Below are positions 33,996 to 45,881 of a stretch of DNA of 64,000 nucleotides, in pieces. How positions within the stretch are numbered: the first letter of the stretch is position 1; each line of letters begins with the position of its first letter. The notes beneath the pieces are model-generated. The model searched no databases. It saw only the letters and a program-made list of their open reading frames with translations, and was not told where the DNA came from. Source of the DNA: Trichosphaerium sp. ATCC 40318 (Eukaryota; Discosea; Flabellinia; Trichosidae); contig JALMLS010000092.1 of assembly GCA_038496445.1 (NCBI GenBank), positions 46,861 to 110,860 on the forward strand, given 5' to 3'. The translations under genes were made by a program, and so were the position numbers.

Positions 33996-36900
33996 TTATA
34001 CAAGGTCGTACAATAGTACACTTACGAGAATGAAGATAATAAAGTTGAATTTAATTATTGTTTGTGAAGAACACTTGTCAGTGCCGAGGTTAAACAGTAT
34101 TCTATAAATTAAATAATTAGTTGCTCAAAACTGTAACGCAAGTCATACCCAAAGTCTTTTTGTTGTGGAACGTCATCGAAACACTTGTCATCCCTGTCAG
34201 TCTCTATATTATCGAGGGTACCAATAAAACAATTATATCGAACAACGTTTATCACACCAAGATGTATGACTGATTGTGGAACGACAACTGTAATTCCACT
34301 TGATTGTAACATGTTTAAACAACCTAACATAAATAATAAGAACGAAAAATATATGCTTAGCATTTACGTTCCTTCAACTGTTAACATGACGTCATCTGTA
34401 CCATAGTCAATTGGAAGTGATATTGTTATCTGACTCACAATATTAAGATCACCTTGTATCACTATTGGTTGATCTATGATTGCTCGTTCTGGAAGTGTGA
34501 TGTTGATTGGAAGGTTTCTACACACTCCAGGACAATTGAGACTTTCCAATGTTTCGCAAGCTATTCCTGACTCATTACAAAAGTAGTTTCCACTAAACGA
34601 ATCAAATTGATCACTATTACGTGTTAGTCTTGTTTGCGAGAGTTGTTTTGAAATTACCAGGTATTGACTTCAAAAGGAACAGATGGACACCAAAATCTAT
34701 TGTTGGATACATCTCTAATAGTTATATTTAGCACGTGATATTTGAACAAACACTTACAGTTCAGGAATATCTTTGAGGTATCCAGGCAGAGGACCATACA
34801 ATTCATTATCACTTAAATCTCTATCAAATACTGTTAGTTAAAGTGTAACTTAGTTTGAAAACTTCTCATGGCAGTACAGTTGTTGAATATAAGGCACAGT
34901 AATATTGCTATCCAACGGAAGTTCTCCTAATGAGTTATTGTTCAAAAACAAAATGTTGGTATTGATCTGTAATGTTGACGCTGTGATAGGTCCTGTAAAC
35001 TTGTTTCCATTCAATTCTCTTGTGCACGAATAAGTTAGAATAGAACGACTTATTTGGACATACATTGTGAAGATTTGTGCTTGGTTGTTAAACATCGGAA
35101 TGGATCCAGAAAATTGATTATTAGCAAGGCGACTAGGAGAACTTTAGATACGACATATAGGGTACAACATACATAAATATAGCTTTGGCTTGTTGTAAAT
35201 GCTCAAGTCCACCTGACAACATATTTCCTCTTAAATTCCTACCAAAGTCATTTACATAGGGAGTAACTGGTTGAAGGCTCGTACACTTCAAATTGATATT
35301 GACCAATAGCTGGAGGAAGATCACCTGATAGATTGTTGTCCGAGATCTCGCTAACAGCAATCAGTCTGGCGTAAGTGAAGTACAAGTGCGAACATACAAA
35401 TAGTTGAATCCATGCTTATTTGAGTCAAAAGGTATTTGTGGTAGACTTCCAGAAAACGAGTTCCTGCTTGCTCGGCTTACAAAAAGAATTAACATCAACT
35501 TTTCCAAGAATAAAGCCACGTACAAATCTCTGATGTCAAATATCCAATCTGGAAGAGTGCCATTCAATCTGTTATCTTCAATATTCCTTTCAACTGTTAA
35601 GAGGTGCAATATACATCAACAAACGTACAAAGAGATTAAAGGGAGGCTACCAAGGAAGTCAGGAAGGTTTCCTTCCAAACCACAATCATCAAGGCTCCTA
35701 AAATCGTCAATAAGAAGACTATTGCACGAGAGTCATACAGATGTGTTAGTTTAGTTAAACTTGCGAAGTTTTGAGGGATTTGACCCAGAGGTTTTCTGTC
35801 AATAGACCTATGAGTATTAGTCAGCGCCTCTTTAATATGCGATGGTTGGTACAAGTTAGTCATATCTTCAAATGCGGGTGGTATCAAACGTGATACATCC
35901 AAGTCATCTATCAGCGATTGTGTACCACTGATATGTCTGTTGAATTGTTTGATTAAAGAAGGATAATCAAGTATACATGGACGTACAAGTGCTCTAATCC
36001 ATTTAAGTATATCTGCGCAGGTATTGGTCCAGTTATGGAGGTGTACTGAAGATAACTAATAATAAACAAACATAATTAATATATGACTGACCTAAGTTCC
36101 AACGTACAGTCTCTTCAAGGCAGATTCAGGAGGTACATGTGGAATAGGACCACTAATTGAGGTGTGTGATAATTCGCTTAAAAAAATTAGTTTGTTGTGT
36201 TCTAAAAAAACACGTGATTTGTGTTGTACTTACAGAAATTCTAATTGAGGAAGAGTTGTAAATAAATTCGTTGGAATTGTTCCTGCCATGTTAGAATCAT
36301 AAGTTATACTTCTGTAAACACAATTAGAGAATAAGTCAGAACAATCACTTACAACTCTCGGAGTTTTGTTAGCTGTAAGATGGATGGCGGAATTGAGTGC
36401 TGTACTTTTTGAATATTCCCTAGGCGTAAGGTATGTACATTACTCGGTATCTCCTAACTTACCAAGAAGAGATCTGTTTGAAGTGTAAACAATTTGATAC
36501 CACGAGAAACAAAAAAAACCAAAAATATAATGACGCACAAACTCTCAAGATTCACGAGCTTTCCAGGATTCAATGTAAGCGTCCATGATATACTACCAGT
36601 GCTTATATCTCTTGAAAAGCGTTTTAGTACATACAAAGAAGAGTGTTTCTTACAAAACCGTGAGCGATTCCAATGCATCAAAGGCGTCATCACTCAAGTT
36701 CATCTCAATGTTCCCATGCATTCGCCTACCGCTTTTGGTTACAACACAAACGTTTGGCTTCACACTAACACTTCACATATGGCGCCAGATTCATCACATG
36801 TCACGCCAGTATGGTTGCAGGGCTAAAAATGGGTTGTGAGCAAAAATAGCACCTACATAAATAAAGCCACGCACGTGAAATAAAGGGTCATGAGAGTACA

Positions 36901-36997
36901 CATCGCTCAATGCCGTTATGAAATCGGTTTGGGCATACGACACAGAAAATATCACTAAAAGTAGAACCAAGATCCAATCCATTGTAATAAAATTCAT
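33996..36997 (-). CDS. LRR surface protein with GPI-type tail, array copy 5
   Basis: Start at 36997 (MNFITMDWILVLLLVIFSVS), then YAQTDFITALSDVYSHDPLF. Single-LRR exons follow as in copies 3 and 4: SIDRKPLGQIPQNFASLTKL, LNGTLPDWIFDIRDL, NSFSGSLPQIPFDSN, LRGNMLSGGLEHLQQA, LNGNKFTGPITASTLQ. One LRR exon has lost two codons (NNNSLGELPLDSN where relatives have NNSFEGELP). The Cys domain is at about 34,370-34,610 (SLNCPGVCRNLPINITLPER), and the module at about 34,150-34,315 reads YNCFIGTLDNIETDRDDKC. The GPI-type tail is FNFIIFILVSVLLYDLV, stop 33996-33998. Intron before the Cys module starts GAACGT. Confidence 0.76.
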
Positions 36998-38108
36998 CTC
37001 TAACTCGTAGAAACTAACAACGTGAGAGAAGAACTAATTTTATCGTTTTGTTATTATTTAGCAAATTGAACTTTTGAACACAATGTAGCCGGAACAATTG
37101 CTACTGAGCGTTGGCCGCTACATATTAATTTTGCAGGTCACTTATCACGTGGTAATACGTATTTAATTTAATTTCATGTTTACCAATATTACAAAACGAT
37201 GCGGTACCTTGAGCTCTTGGATTCTTCCGTAGATAAAACTGGTACAGGTATTTGGTAGTCTGTATGTTGAGTCCTCAAGCGATTAATAAACAGTTATGTA
37301 TGTGCCATGTACTATTAAGGTACGTTAGGGGTTTAGATACAAAACGTGATGAGACGTTTCTTTTTAATTCCGCTTGGTTTGCCTTTTCGTCGGAGGTTGA
37401 TCACATAAGTTTTGTTCACTCCGTCGTGTTTTGGTTCAATCTAAAACTGGTAATACTGTCCACGCACCCATATCTAAACTTTGAAAAAATACATCACGCG
37501 AAGCGAAGTTTCAAAGCTAGTTTCCGACAAAATTGTTACGAACACTGACGTCAACATTGTCGTCTGCTGTTTCTTCCTAGTTTCAGTTTGTTAATGGATT
37601 GAGAGTAACAGTTTCTCCGAAGCTGTATTCCATGTTCTAATTAAATTTCATAGCAGTTTGTTTGGACTTACAGATATAAGGAAGTCTAGCTTACAGATAT
37701 GCCAAAAGGCGATCAAGACCACTTCCTTACACAGATACGGATAAACGGTTCTAGCGTTCATATTATATGAGAACAATACTGGCAAATTGTTCCGAGTTTA
37801 TGAACCTAATCCTCACTATTAGTGGACTCAAAGAAAGGTCTAAGGGAGATTATTTGTTTAGGTTTAGAGAAAGAAGACTTGACTGTTTGTGGCTTATCAA
37901 ATGACTGTACAATTACCTCTAGAGATGGCAGAAATACCCGTCCTATACAGCTCCGAAAAAACGCAAAGCATCTGTCCGTATATGGTCCAAACGGCTCGCT
38001 GTCAAAAGTATTTGCCATCAACAAAATTCATTGTAACATTGAGGTACTGGTTTATTGAGCAACGAACTGTATGTTTATAAAATGAAATGGTAAATACTGA
38101 TGACACTG
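36998..38108. other. Spacer between array copies 5 and 6
   Basis: Upstream region of copy 5 with the conserved block at 37,474-37,550 and the segment shared with the copy 3/4 spacer. A 78-codon plus-strand frame (37,822-38,058) is present but resembles nothing and is not called. Confidence 0.5.
37474..37550 (-). promoter_or_regulatory. Conserved upstream block of LRR array (copy 5)
   Basis: About 490 bp upstream of copy 5. The hexamer region reads ACATCACGCGAAGCGAAG, so CACGTG has become CACGCG here. The flanking TTTGAAAAA and TTACGAACACTGACGTC are kept. Confidence 0.55.
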
Positions 38109-41018
38109 TTAGCACAGTGTGAAAAAAATAACAAGAATAAATACAAAGAAACTGAATCTTGTGACGTGATGTCCATAGCATGTATTACCGCCAACATTAA
38201 GTGTTATTCTGCGAAAAGAGTTAGCAACATGAGAGTAAAACAAGCACAAAGAAGATATTACCCCAGATTGGTTCTAAGTGCCTTGTCATTGAAACACTGC
38301 TCGTCACTTGTTGTCTTAATATTATCAATGTCACCAATGATACAATTTGCTTTGATAAGATCAATAGTGGAAGGTCTCGTCACTGATGGTGGTGTAGTAA
38401 CAATCAATTCACTTTGTAGTGTTAGGCAACCTAAAATCAAGATCAGAAAATAGCTAGCAAAGTGTATTTACTTTCCTGTAACAGTGAGTATTGTGTCGTC
38501 TTTACCAAAGTCAGGAGGAATTAATATTGTTGTAGGAGTCACAATATTCAGGTCGCCTTGTATCACTGTTGGCTTATCTATTATCGTTCCTTGCGGAAAT
38601 GTGATGTTTACTGAAATTGGAGCTTTGGGAGAGTTGGGTACAAAGCCCCTACACATTTCAGAGCAATTGAGACTTCCCAATGTTTCACAAGTTATTCCTG
38701 AGTCATCACAAAAGTAATTATTTGCAAAGTCGTCAAACTCAACACTATCACCTGTTAGTATTGTAGTGAACATAAATCAGTTCAAAATCAATATGATGGT
38801 ACCAATTATTGACTTGAAACGTAACCACTGGGCACGAAAAATTATTGTCTTTAACTCTACTAATAATGTACCAGTTAGCGCATAATTGACAATGAATCAT
38901 GGACAACTTACATGGTTACATCTTTGAAGAAGCTTGGCAAAGGTCCACTAAATTCGTTGTGAATTATTGATCTAATAACCTCCAATTAATAAAGGTTATC
39001 TCGAGCTATTGAAGTACATGTTAGTAGATCTTGTGCCATTTAAATGTTCTAGTCCTCCAGAAAAGTGATTGGTAGCCAAATTCCTAAATCATTACTATGA
39101 GGTTGTCGAGAAGTTGACGTTAAAGTGAAGGACGTACACCCAGGTGTACTGACCAACTGCAGGTGGTATATCACCAGATAAGTTGTTTCTATAAACAGTG
39201 CTAACATAGCAATTAGAAGAACAGAAACCTAGAGGCGCTTGTTTTTCAAACAACCACAAACTTACAAACGAAAAAAATTCTTTGTTGGATCTAAAGGTAC
39301 TTGAGGAAGGCTCCCAGAGAACAAATTATCTTGAAGTTGCCTTTAAAAACAACCGTTAGAATCCAATACAATTAAAATAACCATGTACAAAGTATTGACA
39401 TTGAATACCCAATCTGGAATAGTTCCGTTCAACATGTTGTCACTAAGATTCCTTACAACAAAAAATTAGGTTCTTCTATACGATGCATTTTACCGTACAA
39501 GTCATATAAAGGAAGGTTACTAAGAAAATCAGGGATTGGACCCTCCAATCCACATCTGTATAGTTTCCTAGTTGGATAAAGGTTAAAGAGAAACGAACTG
39601 CTGTTTCTTGTTGTACAAATTTTGCAGTTTAGTTAGATTAGCAAAATGGGCTGGTATTTTAGTTAAAGGTAAATTATCTATGGCCCTAAAGCAGTTAGTT
39701 ATAAAGAGTAATTGATGTACTCATTTAATGTACAATCCTTTCATGTTAGAAAAAGTTGGTGCCACCACACGTGACAGATCCAACTCAGCTAAAAGCATCG
39801 GTTCGCCTTCAATATCCCTAATTGATTATAAGTTAGCGAATGTAGATACTAAGTTAAGGACATACAGTCGCTCTAATCCGTTAGTGTATATTCCTTGAGG
39901 TATTGTTCCATTCATTTCCCCCGAATTGTATGAGATAATACTTAAAGTGTAGTTAAAACAATAGCACTGCAACAGGATTGAACTAAAAAAAACCGAAGCA
40001 TTGAAACACAAAAAATAGAGTAATTTGGGACTTACAGAGAGGATAAAGGATGTCCAACAGGCACATCTGGAATAGATCCGCTTATTGACGTCTCTTTCAG
40101 AGCACTATAAAATGTCTTTGAGTATAGAAGTAAAAACAAAATCATGCACTTACAGATACCGAAGTTTGGGAAGGCTTGTAAACAAATTTGATGGGATAGT
40201 TCCTGTAATATCTTTATTAAATGTAATAGATCTATAAAACACCTCAATAAGCTTGACATCAGAACAAGGCGCGTACAAGGCTGTTAGGTTCTTTAACTGT
40301 GTGATGGAGGCAGGAATTGAGCTCGATCCTTGAACATTTCCTAGGTACTTTTTAGCCTAGTATAACAAATTCAATGTCACATCATCTTCGTACTAAGATA
40401 TCTACGGGGAAAAATTAATATGGTCAGACAATATACGTTCGTCAATAACGTACAAAGACTCAAGATTAGTGAGCTTCCCAGGATTCAATGTGAGGTTCCA
40501 TGAGAATGTATCAGTCCAAAGGTTAATGAGAATTCTTAAACAAATGTAAACTTAAGGGCGGAACAATAATTTCTCCTACAAACTTGTGAGAGAATCCAAG
40601 GCATCAAAAGCGTCATCAGATAAGTTCAGTACTATAGAGCGCTGTATGTTCCTACAGATCTTCAGACGCAGAAGGTAAGTACTTTTGAGCCTGTGACCGA
40701 AAAGCTTTTTTAGATTGAAAAAAAAGCACGTAATTTAGTAAAAATAAAACGTGATTTTTTAACTAACACTTCTAAAATGTTGCCATATCCATCACAAGTT
40801 ACGCCAGTATCATTACAAGGCTAAAATTGAATCAACCAAAAAAATAGTTTGGTAGAACGTAAAACGCTTAGCAAACAATAATGGTTACGCACGTGAAACG
40901 AAGTGTCATTCTGAGTTGCTTTCAATGCAGTTATAAAATCTGTTTGAGCGAAAGATAACTCTGCTATCCCAAGTAAAAGTAACAGAAATAAGGAAAAGCT
41001 GACGACTCTGATATACAT
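38109..41018 (-). CDS. LRR surface protein with GPI-type tail, array copy 6 (diverged)
   Basis: Start at 41018. The signal peptide differs from copies 1-5 (VVSFSLFLLLLLGIAELSFA), but QTDFITALK follows as in the family. LRR exons are diverged yet align one to one (EMNGTIPQGIYTNGLERL, NLSGDIPPAVGQY-type, NLFSGSLPQVPLDPTK). The Cys domain near 38,468-38,730 has an insertion in its loop (CRGFVPNSPKAPISVNITFP). The module near 38,270-38,430 reads ANCIIGDIDNIKTTSDEQC. The last exon gives CYGHHVTRFSFFVFILVIFFTLC, stop 38109-38111; the hydrophobic tail fits a GPI signal. Intron before the Cys module starts GAAAGT. It groups with copy 7 in tail and module, so copies 6 and 7 form an older subfamily. 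Confidence 0.73.
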
Positions 41019-41628
41019 TGTTTGAGCTGTATGGCTTATCGATCACGCAAACAAAAGTTGTGAACAATCGCGTTGAAATAATTTTACCGGTATTGAAAAA
41101 AAAGGAACTTCTGATTTCAATACACAGCACCGCCATTTCTAGAGCTCTTGAAATGAACAACATATTTGTTACGATTTGCTCAAGCGTTTATTTCATACAA
41201 GAATGCCATTACTGAACTCTTTGTCTTCTCTGATCACGTGTCTTCATTGTTGTTATTAATTGGGCTCAAAGGAAGTTCTTTGGGAGATCCTCATTTGATG
41301 GTTTTAGAAGATAACAACTTTAAATGGTTGGGGCTGATCTAGCGATTGTTCGAGCAGGTTACTTCCAATCATTAACATTTAGTCAAACATGAAAAGTGTC
41401 CCAAATCAGACAAAGTGTCCCATATGTTTTTTTCACAAACGGAGCTCTAACAAAGCAAACCGAGGCCACTGCGCACAAACAATGTGTGACTGCGTAAAAT
41501 TTCGAATTATGAAATGAGGAGCATGTATGTTACGGAACCTAGTTTAGGTTTGAGGCACACGCCTACAAATGTACATGAATTACGTACAAAAGAGCACGTG
41601 ATAACAAACACAGAGAATTTGAACTAAA
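41019..41628. other. Upstream region of array copy 6
   Basis: No conserved block of the copy 1-5 type was found. CACGTG occurs near 41,236 and 41,596. No gene supported. Confidence 0.4.
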
Positions 41629-41856
41629 AAGTTGTCGTAATATTATCAATATCGCCAATGATAAAATTGGCTTTGATAGATCAATTGTGGAAGGTCTTCT
41701 CACTGTTGCTGGTGTAGTAACAATCAGCTCGCTTTGTAGAGATAGGCAACCTAAAATTAAGAATTACTCTTAATAAGTTTAAGTTCCTGTTACAGTGAGT
41801 ATTGTGTCGTCTTTACCAAAGTCAGCAGGAATTAATAGGTCGCCTTTTATCATTGT
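41629..41856 (-). pseudogene. Fragment of an LRR array gene (C-terminal exons)
   Basis: Matches the last part of the Cys domain and the membrane-proximal module of copies 6 and 7 (minus strand; module-like GDIDNI region near 41,640, then the intron before the Cys exon near 41,760). It breaks off abruptly at about 41,856, in the codons for the TIIDKP-type strand. No LRR exons or start precede it. It is a relic of an eighth array member or an aborted duplication. Confidence 0.7.
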
Positions 41857-42247
41857 TGGCCGGCGAAGAAAATGTTACATTTTATTTGTGTTCGAAAAGG
41901 AAGTTTATTGACCAAACAACTTCTTCGACTTTTCTCGAATTGCACAACTTCTTGTGCGTTTGTCTTTGCCTCAATAAACTTGTCAATCAACATACTCGAT
42001 GTCTCTCGATGACTCTTCTCTCGTTGCAGGTATGCCCAAGGACAATTACCTCAACGCACTCGAAATTCATGTGATGTTCAAATTAATTAATTCTTGTGAT
42101 AATATCTCTAAGTTCCCTCAGATAGCACCTTTCTTTCAATCATCAATTAATTATAACACGGACACCGTTTAAACTAAAAGAACTTGTCTATTTATAAAAT
42201 GCTATTTTTAAATAAATACTAAAACTTCAGTAACATTAGACTACATA
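41857..42247. other. Intergenic beside the array fragment
   Basis: Unrelated to the array at the point where the fragment ends. Not recognised; possible inserted DNA. No coding feature supported. Confidence 0.35.
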
Positions 42248-45067
42248 TTAGCAGAGTGTTAATAAAATAACAAGAATAAACACAAAGAAACTGAATCTTG
42301 TAACATGATGTCCATAGCATGTATTACCGCCAACATTTAAGAGTATTCTGCGAAAAGAGTTAGCAACATAAGAGTAAAACCAGTACTAAGATGTATTACC
42401 CAATATTGGTCCTAAGTGCATTGTCATTGAAACACTGCTTGTCGCTTGTTGTCTTAACATTATCAACGTCTCCAATAATACAATTTGATTTGATAAGATC
42501 AATACTGGAAGGTCTCCTCACTGATGGCGTATTAACAATCAATTCACTTTGTAGCGATAAACATCCTAAATCAAGAATTAAACAATCAAAAATAAGAATA
42601 AATAGAGCGTACCTTCAACAGTCAACAATGTATCGTCATCATCGAAGTCAAGTGGAACAGTGAGAATTGTTTGATTGACAATATTAAGATCTCCTTGTAT
42701 CACAGTTCTTGCATCTATTACTGTATCTTCTGGAAGTGTGTAGTTTCCTGCGACAACAATTGGAAGGCTCAAACACATTCCAGGGCAGTTCAGACTTCCT
42801 AATGTTTTACAAGTTATTCCAGACTCATCACAAAAGTAATTATTAGCAAAGTTTTGAAACTCATCGCTATCACGTGTTAGTATTTGAGACAAATCAAAGA
42901 ATGTTAAGAACGTTGAGATATTACCAATTATTGACTTCAAAAGGAACAGATGGGCACCAGAAGTTATTATCATGAACAGTTCTAAGGATATAACTGTTAG
43001 ACTGTTTGTTACGTTTAGCTGGATCTAGCAAGAACTTACAAAATACTTATATCCTTGAAGAAGCTCGGTAGAGGTCCAAAAAAATTGTTATGAATAATGG
43101 CTCTGTAAAGCGAATCAACGAACGTTGGCATAGAAGTTATAAACTATTGGAAAAAAGGTTGTACATTCTCGAAGCTCTGGTTCCTTCAAGACGCTCTAAT
43201 CCGCCAGAAAAGCTATTTATGTCCAAGTTCCTGTATCAAAATTACGTTCATATATGACATTGATGTGACGTACACTCTTGTGTATTGGCCTACTGCAGGT
43301 GGTATATCACCTGAGATGTTGTTTCTGAACACCGAGCTAACATAATAAGCGGCAGAACAGAAGTCATCAAGCTCTTGTTTCTAACACTTACAAACGAAAG
43401 AATTTCTTTGTTGGATCGAAAGGTACTTGAGGAAGGCTTCCAGAGAACAAATTTGCTGGCATTCGCCTAATAAATATGAGTCTTAGACTCACATATGATT
43501 GCAATAAGTAGTAAGTGTACACGTCACTGATGTTGAAGATCCAATCTGGAAGAGTACCGTTCAACTTGTTGCCTCCAAGGTGCCTAAACAAGACGATGAG
43601 TTAATTTTGAAGAGACTGAAATATGCGTACAAAAAAGTTAAAGGGAGATTTCCAAGGAAATCAGGTATTGCTCCTTCCAACTCACATTCCCAAATACTCC
43701 TAAAAGTTGTATGTTAGCATAAGGATGCAATTTCTTAAATTATACAGGTGTCTTAGGTTAGATAGAAAAGCAAAGTGGTCAGGTATTTTAGTTATCGGTG
43801 TGTCATCAATAAAACTAAACAAAGTCATTAGTTTAAGGTAATATCACTTATAACGTACAATGAAGTTAAATTCTGAAACGCTGGTACAGCCACACGTGAT
43901 AGATCCAGTTCAGCTGAAAGCAACGGTTCACCTAAGATTTCCCTTTGCTTATGTTAGCAACAGTGAACCAAAAAGCAAAGACATACAAGTGTGTCAATCC
44001 TTGAACATAGATTCTATTTGGTATCGTTCCGTTCATAATTCCAGAGTTATGAGCAATTGTACTAAAGTCGACAAGAAGTTAAACAACAGAAAAAAAAGGA
44101 GAAATAGGAAGAATTGTAAAGTACAGTGAGTGCAATGCAGAATTATTTGGTACATCAGGAATAGAACCGCTTATTTGAGTATTTGCTATTCGCCTTTAAA
44201 ACTCTTTAGTGATTTTAGTTTTCAGATACATATGTACTTACAGAAGTTCTAATGAAGTAAGACTTGCAAATAAATTTGAAGGGATTGTTCCTGCTAGGTT
44301 AGGATCGCCATCAATAGTTCTGAAAAGTACAATAAGTGAGATTGATAGAAAGAACGAACTACGGACAATTCTCTTAGCTTTGTTAGCTGCGTAATGGATG
44401 CAGGTATTGACTCAGCTCCATGAACATTTTCTAGGCGCTTTTAGACGTCGCATGAGAGCAAAAAGGATGATTTTCATCGGTCTTGCTTAATGTTGCTTAC
44501 CAAGAAATCTGCGGAAAAGGTAAGCTTCCTGAGTGTATCCATGAAAGCAACTATGACGTACAAAATCTCAAGATTTGTAAGCTTCCCTGGATTCAATGTA
44601 AGCCTCCACGTGATCGTCTCAGGGCTATTTAGAACTCTTGAATAGGTGTTATAATTACGCGGAAATAATATTTGTCCTACAGAGTTGTGAGAGAATCCAA
44701 GGCATCAAAAGCATCATCAGTTAAGTTCATTGCAATACTAGTCTCTATTCGCCTAAATTTATTTTCAGTTTTTACCAAAAAAAACACGTGATTTTGCGAA
44801 AATAAAACGTGAGTGTCACGAACACTTCCAAAATGATGTCAGATCCATCGCAAGTTACGCTAGTATGATTACACGGCTAAATTTATAATGAACAAAGAGT
44901 TGGGGTACTCTAATTGATGTTTGCTAGCAAAAAAATTAATTGCGCACGTGAAATAAAGGGTCATTTGAGTGTGCTTCTTTCAACGCAGTTACAAAGTCTG
45001 TCTGTGCGCAAGATACTTTAAATACCCCCACTAACGCAATAACTATGATAAATATTCTGATAAACAT
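42248..45067 (-). CDS. LRR surface protein with GPI-type tail, array copy 7 (diverged)
   Basis: Rightmost array member. Start at 45067 (MFIRIFIIVIALVGVFKVSC, then AQTDFVTALKEAHSNDPLF). LRR exons align with copy 6 (KLNGTLPDWIFNISDV, NLFSGSLPQVPFDPTKK). The Cys domain near 42,610-42,860 contains CPGMCLSLPIVVAGNYTLPE. The module near 42,400-42,560 precedes the tail exon, which ends FSFFVFILVILLTLC (stop 42248-42250). Importantly, its intron before the Cys module begins with a normal GTACGC in phase 1 and joins as VEGC. This shows where the equivalent splice must lie in copies 1-6. Shortest member, about 2.8 kb. Confidence 0.73.
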
Positions 45068-45881
45068 CTAGTGTGAGCGTTGGTGGTTGTTCAAACAGAC
45101 TCAAAGTAAAGTGAATTGCTTAAATTATAATTTAGTAAAAAACGGCATTTGCCTTAACTGTAGTGATCTTTTCTGGACGAACTCGGATACCTGGATGGTA
45201 CGAAGTACATGCTCTGGTGAGGTTATACGGTTTTACAGTTGGAGTCAACACAGGTAAGATTAAGTTCGAAAACAGCAACTTAACATCGCTTCTTTTGTTT
45301 TAGGCTAAACGAACATGTATTTTATTTATTAGTGGTCTATAATAGTGATGTTCGGATAGATTGCAAAATTCGTAAGCGAATATATTCATCGCTTTGAGAC
45401 AAAACGGCACAAATTATTATTGCTGTCCTGAGTCTGAGACTTTTTTTTACAAGTGAATAGATAAAACTACAAAATTGTGTTTATGCTTTACCTCAAGTGA
45501 TGGCTATTTCTACGCGTGGAAAGTACAACAGCAGATCACGTAAGATTGGCTCGAATTGTCAAAAAAACGTCACCACTGGCACAATTTCACGCAACAAAAG
45601 TGTCGGTTAGGCTGACTTAGTTTTACCGCTAAAATGTAGATATCGGGCTTTCAACCACTCTATGTATAGAACTATGCATTTTAAAACATATGAGAGTGGT
45701 TTGGATGAACTAAAAGCACTTGGTGATTAAAAAAAAAGCCAACAACTTTCAGTTTCATAGTCGCTCTTCTCTGAAAACCGAATCGGAATATAGTCGACTA
45801 TTTCCAACTTTTTACGATCTGGCGATAGATTCGGTATTCTATTCGTTTGGAACATCGCTAGTCTATAACGTACTCAATACT
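45068..45881. other. Intergenic between LRR array and Rho-like gene
   Basis: Divergent promoter region for array copy 7 (minus) and the Rho-like gene (plus). The open frame leading into the Rho start (from 45,720) is fortuitous 5' sequence. No repeat recognised. Confidence 0.4.

Noticed and set aside
37822-38058. Plus-strand 78-codon frame between array copies 5 and 6
   Set aside because: Not conserved in other spacers, no domain, and of a length expected by chance.
17639-45067. Regular 4-kb repeats considered as a CRISPR or satellite array
   Set aside because: The repeats are full paralogous genes with exons and promoters; no short direct repeats with spacers are present.
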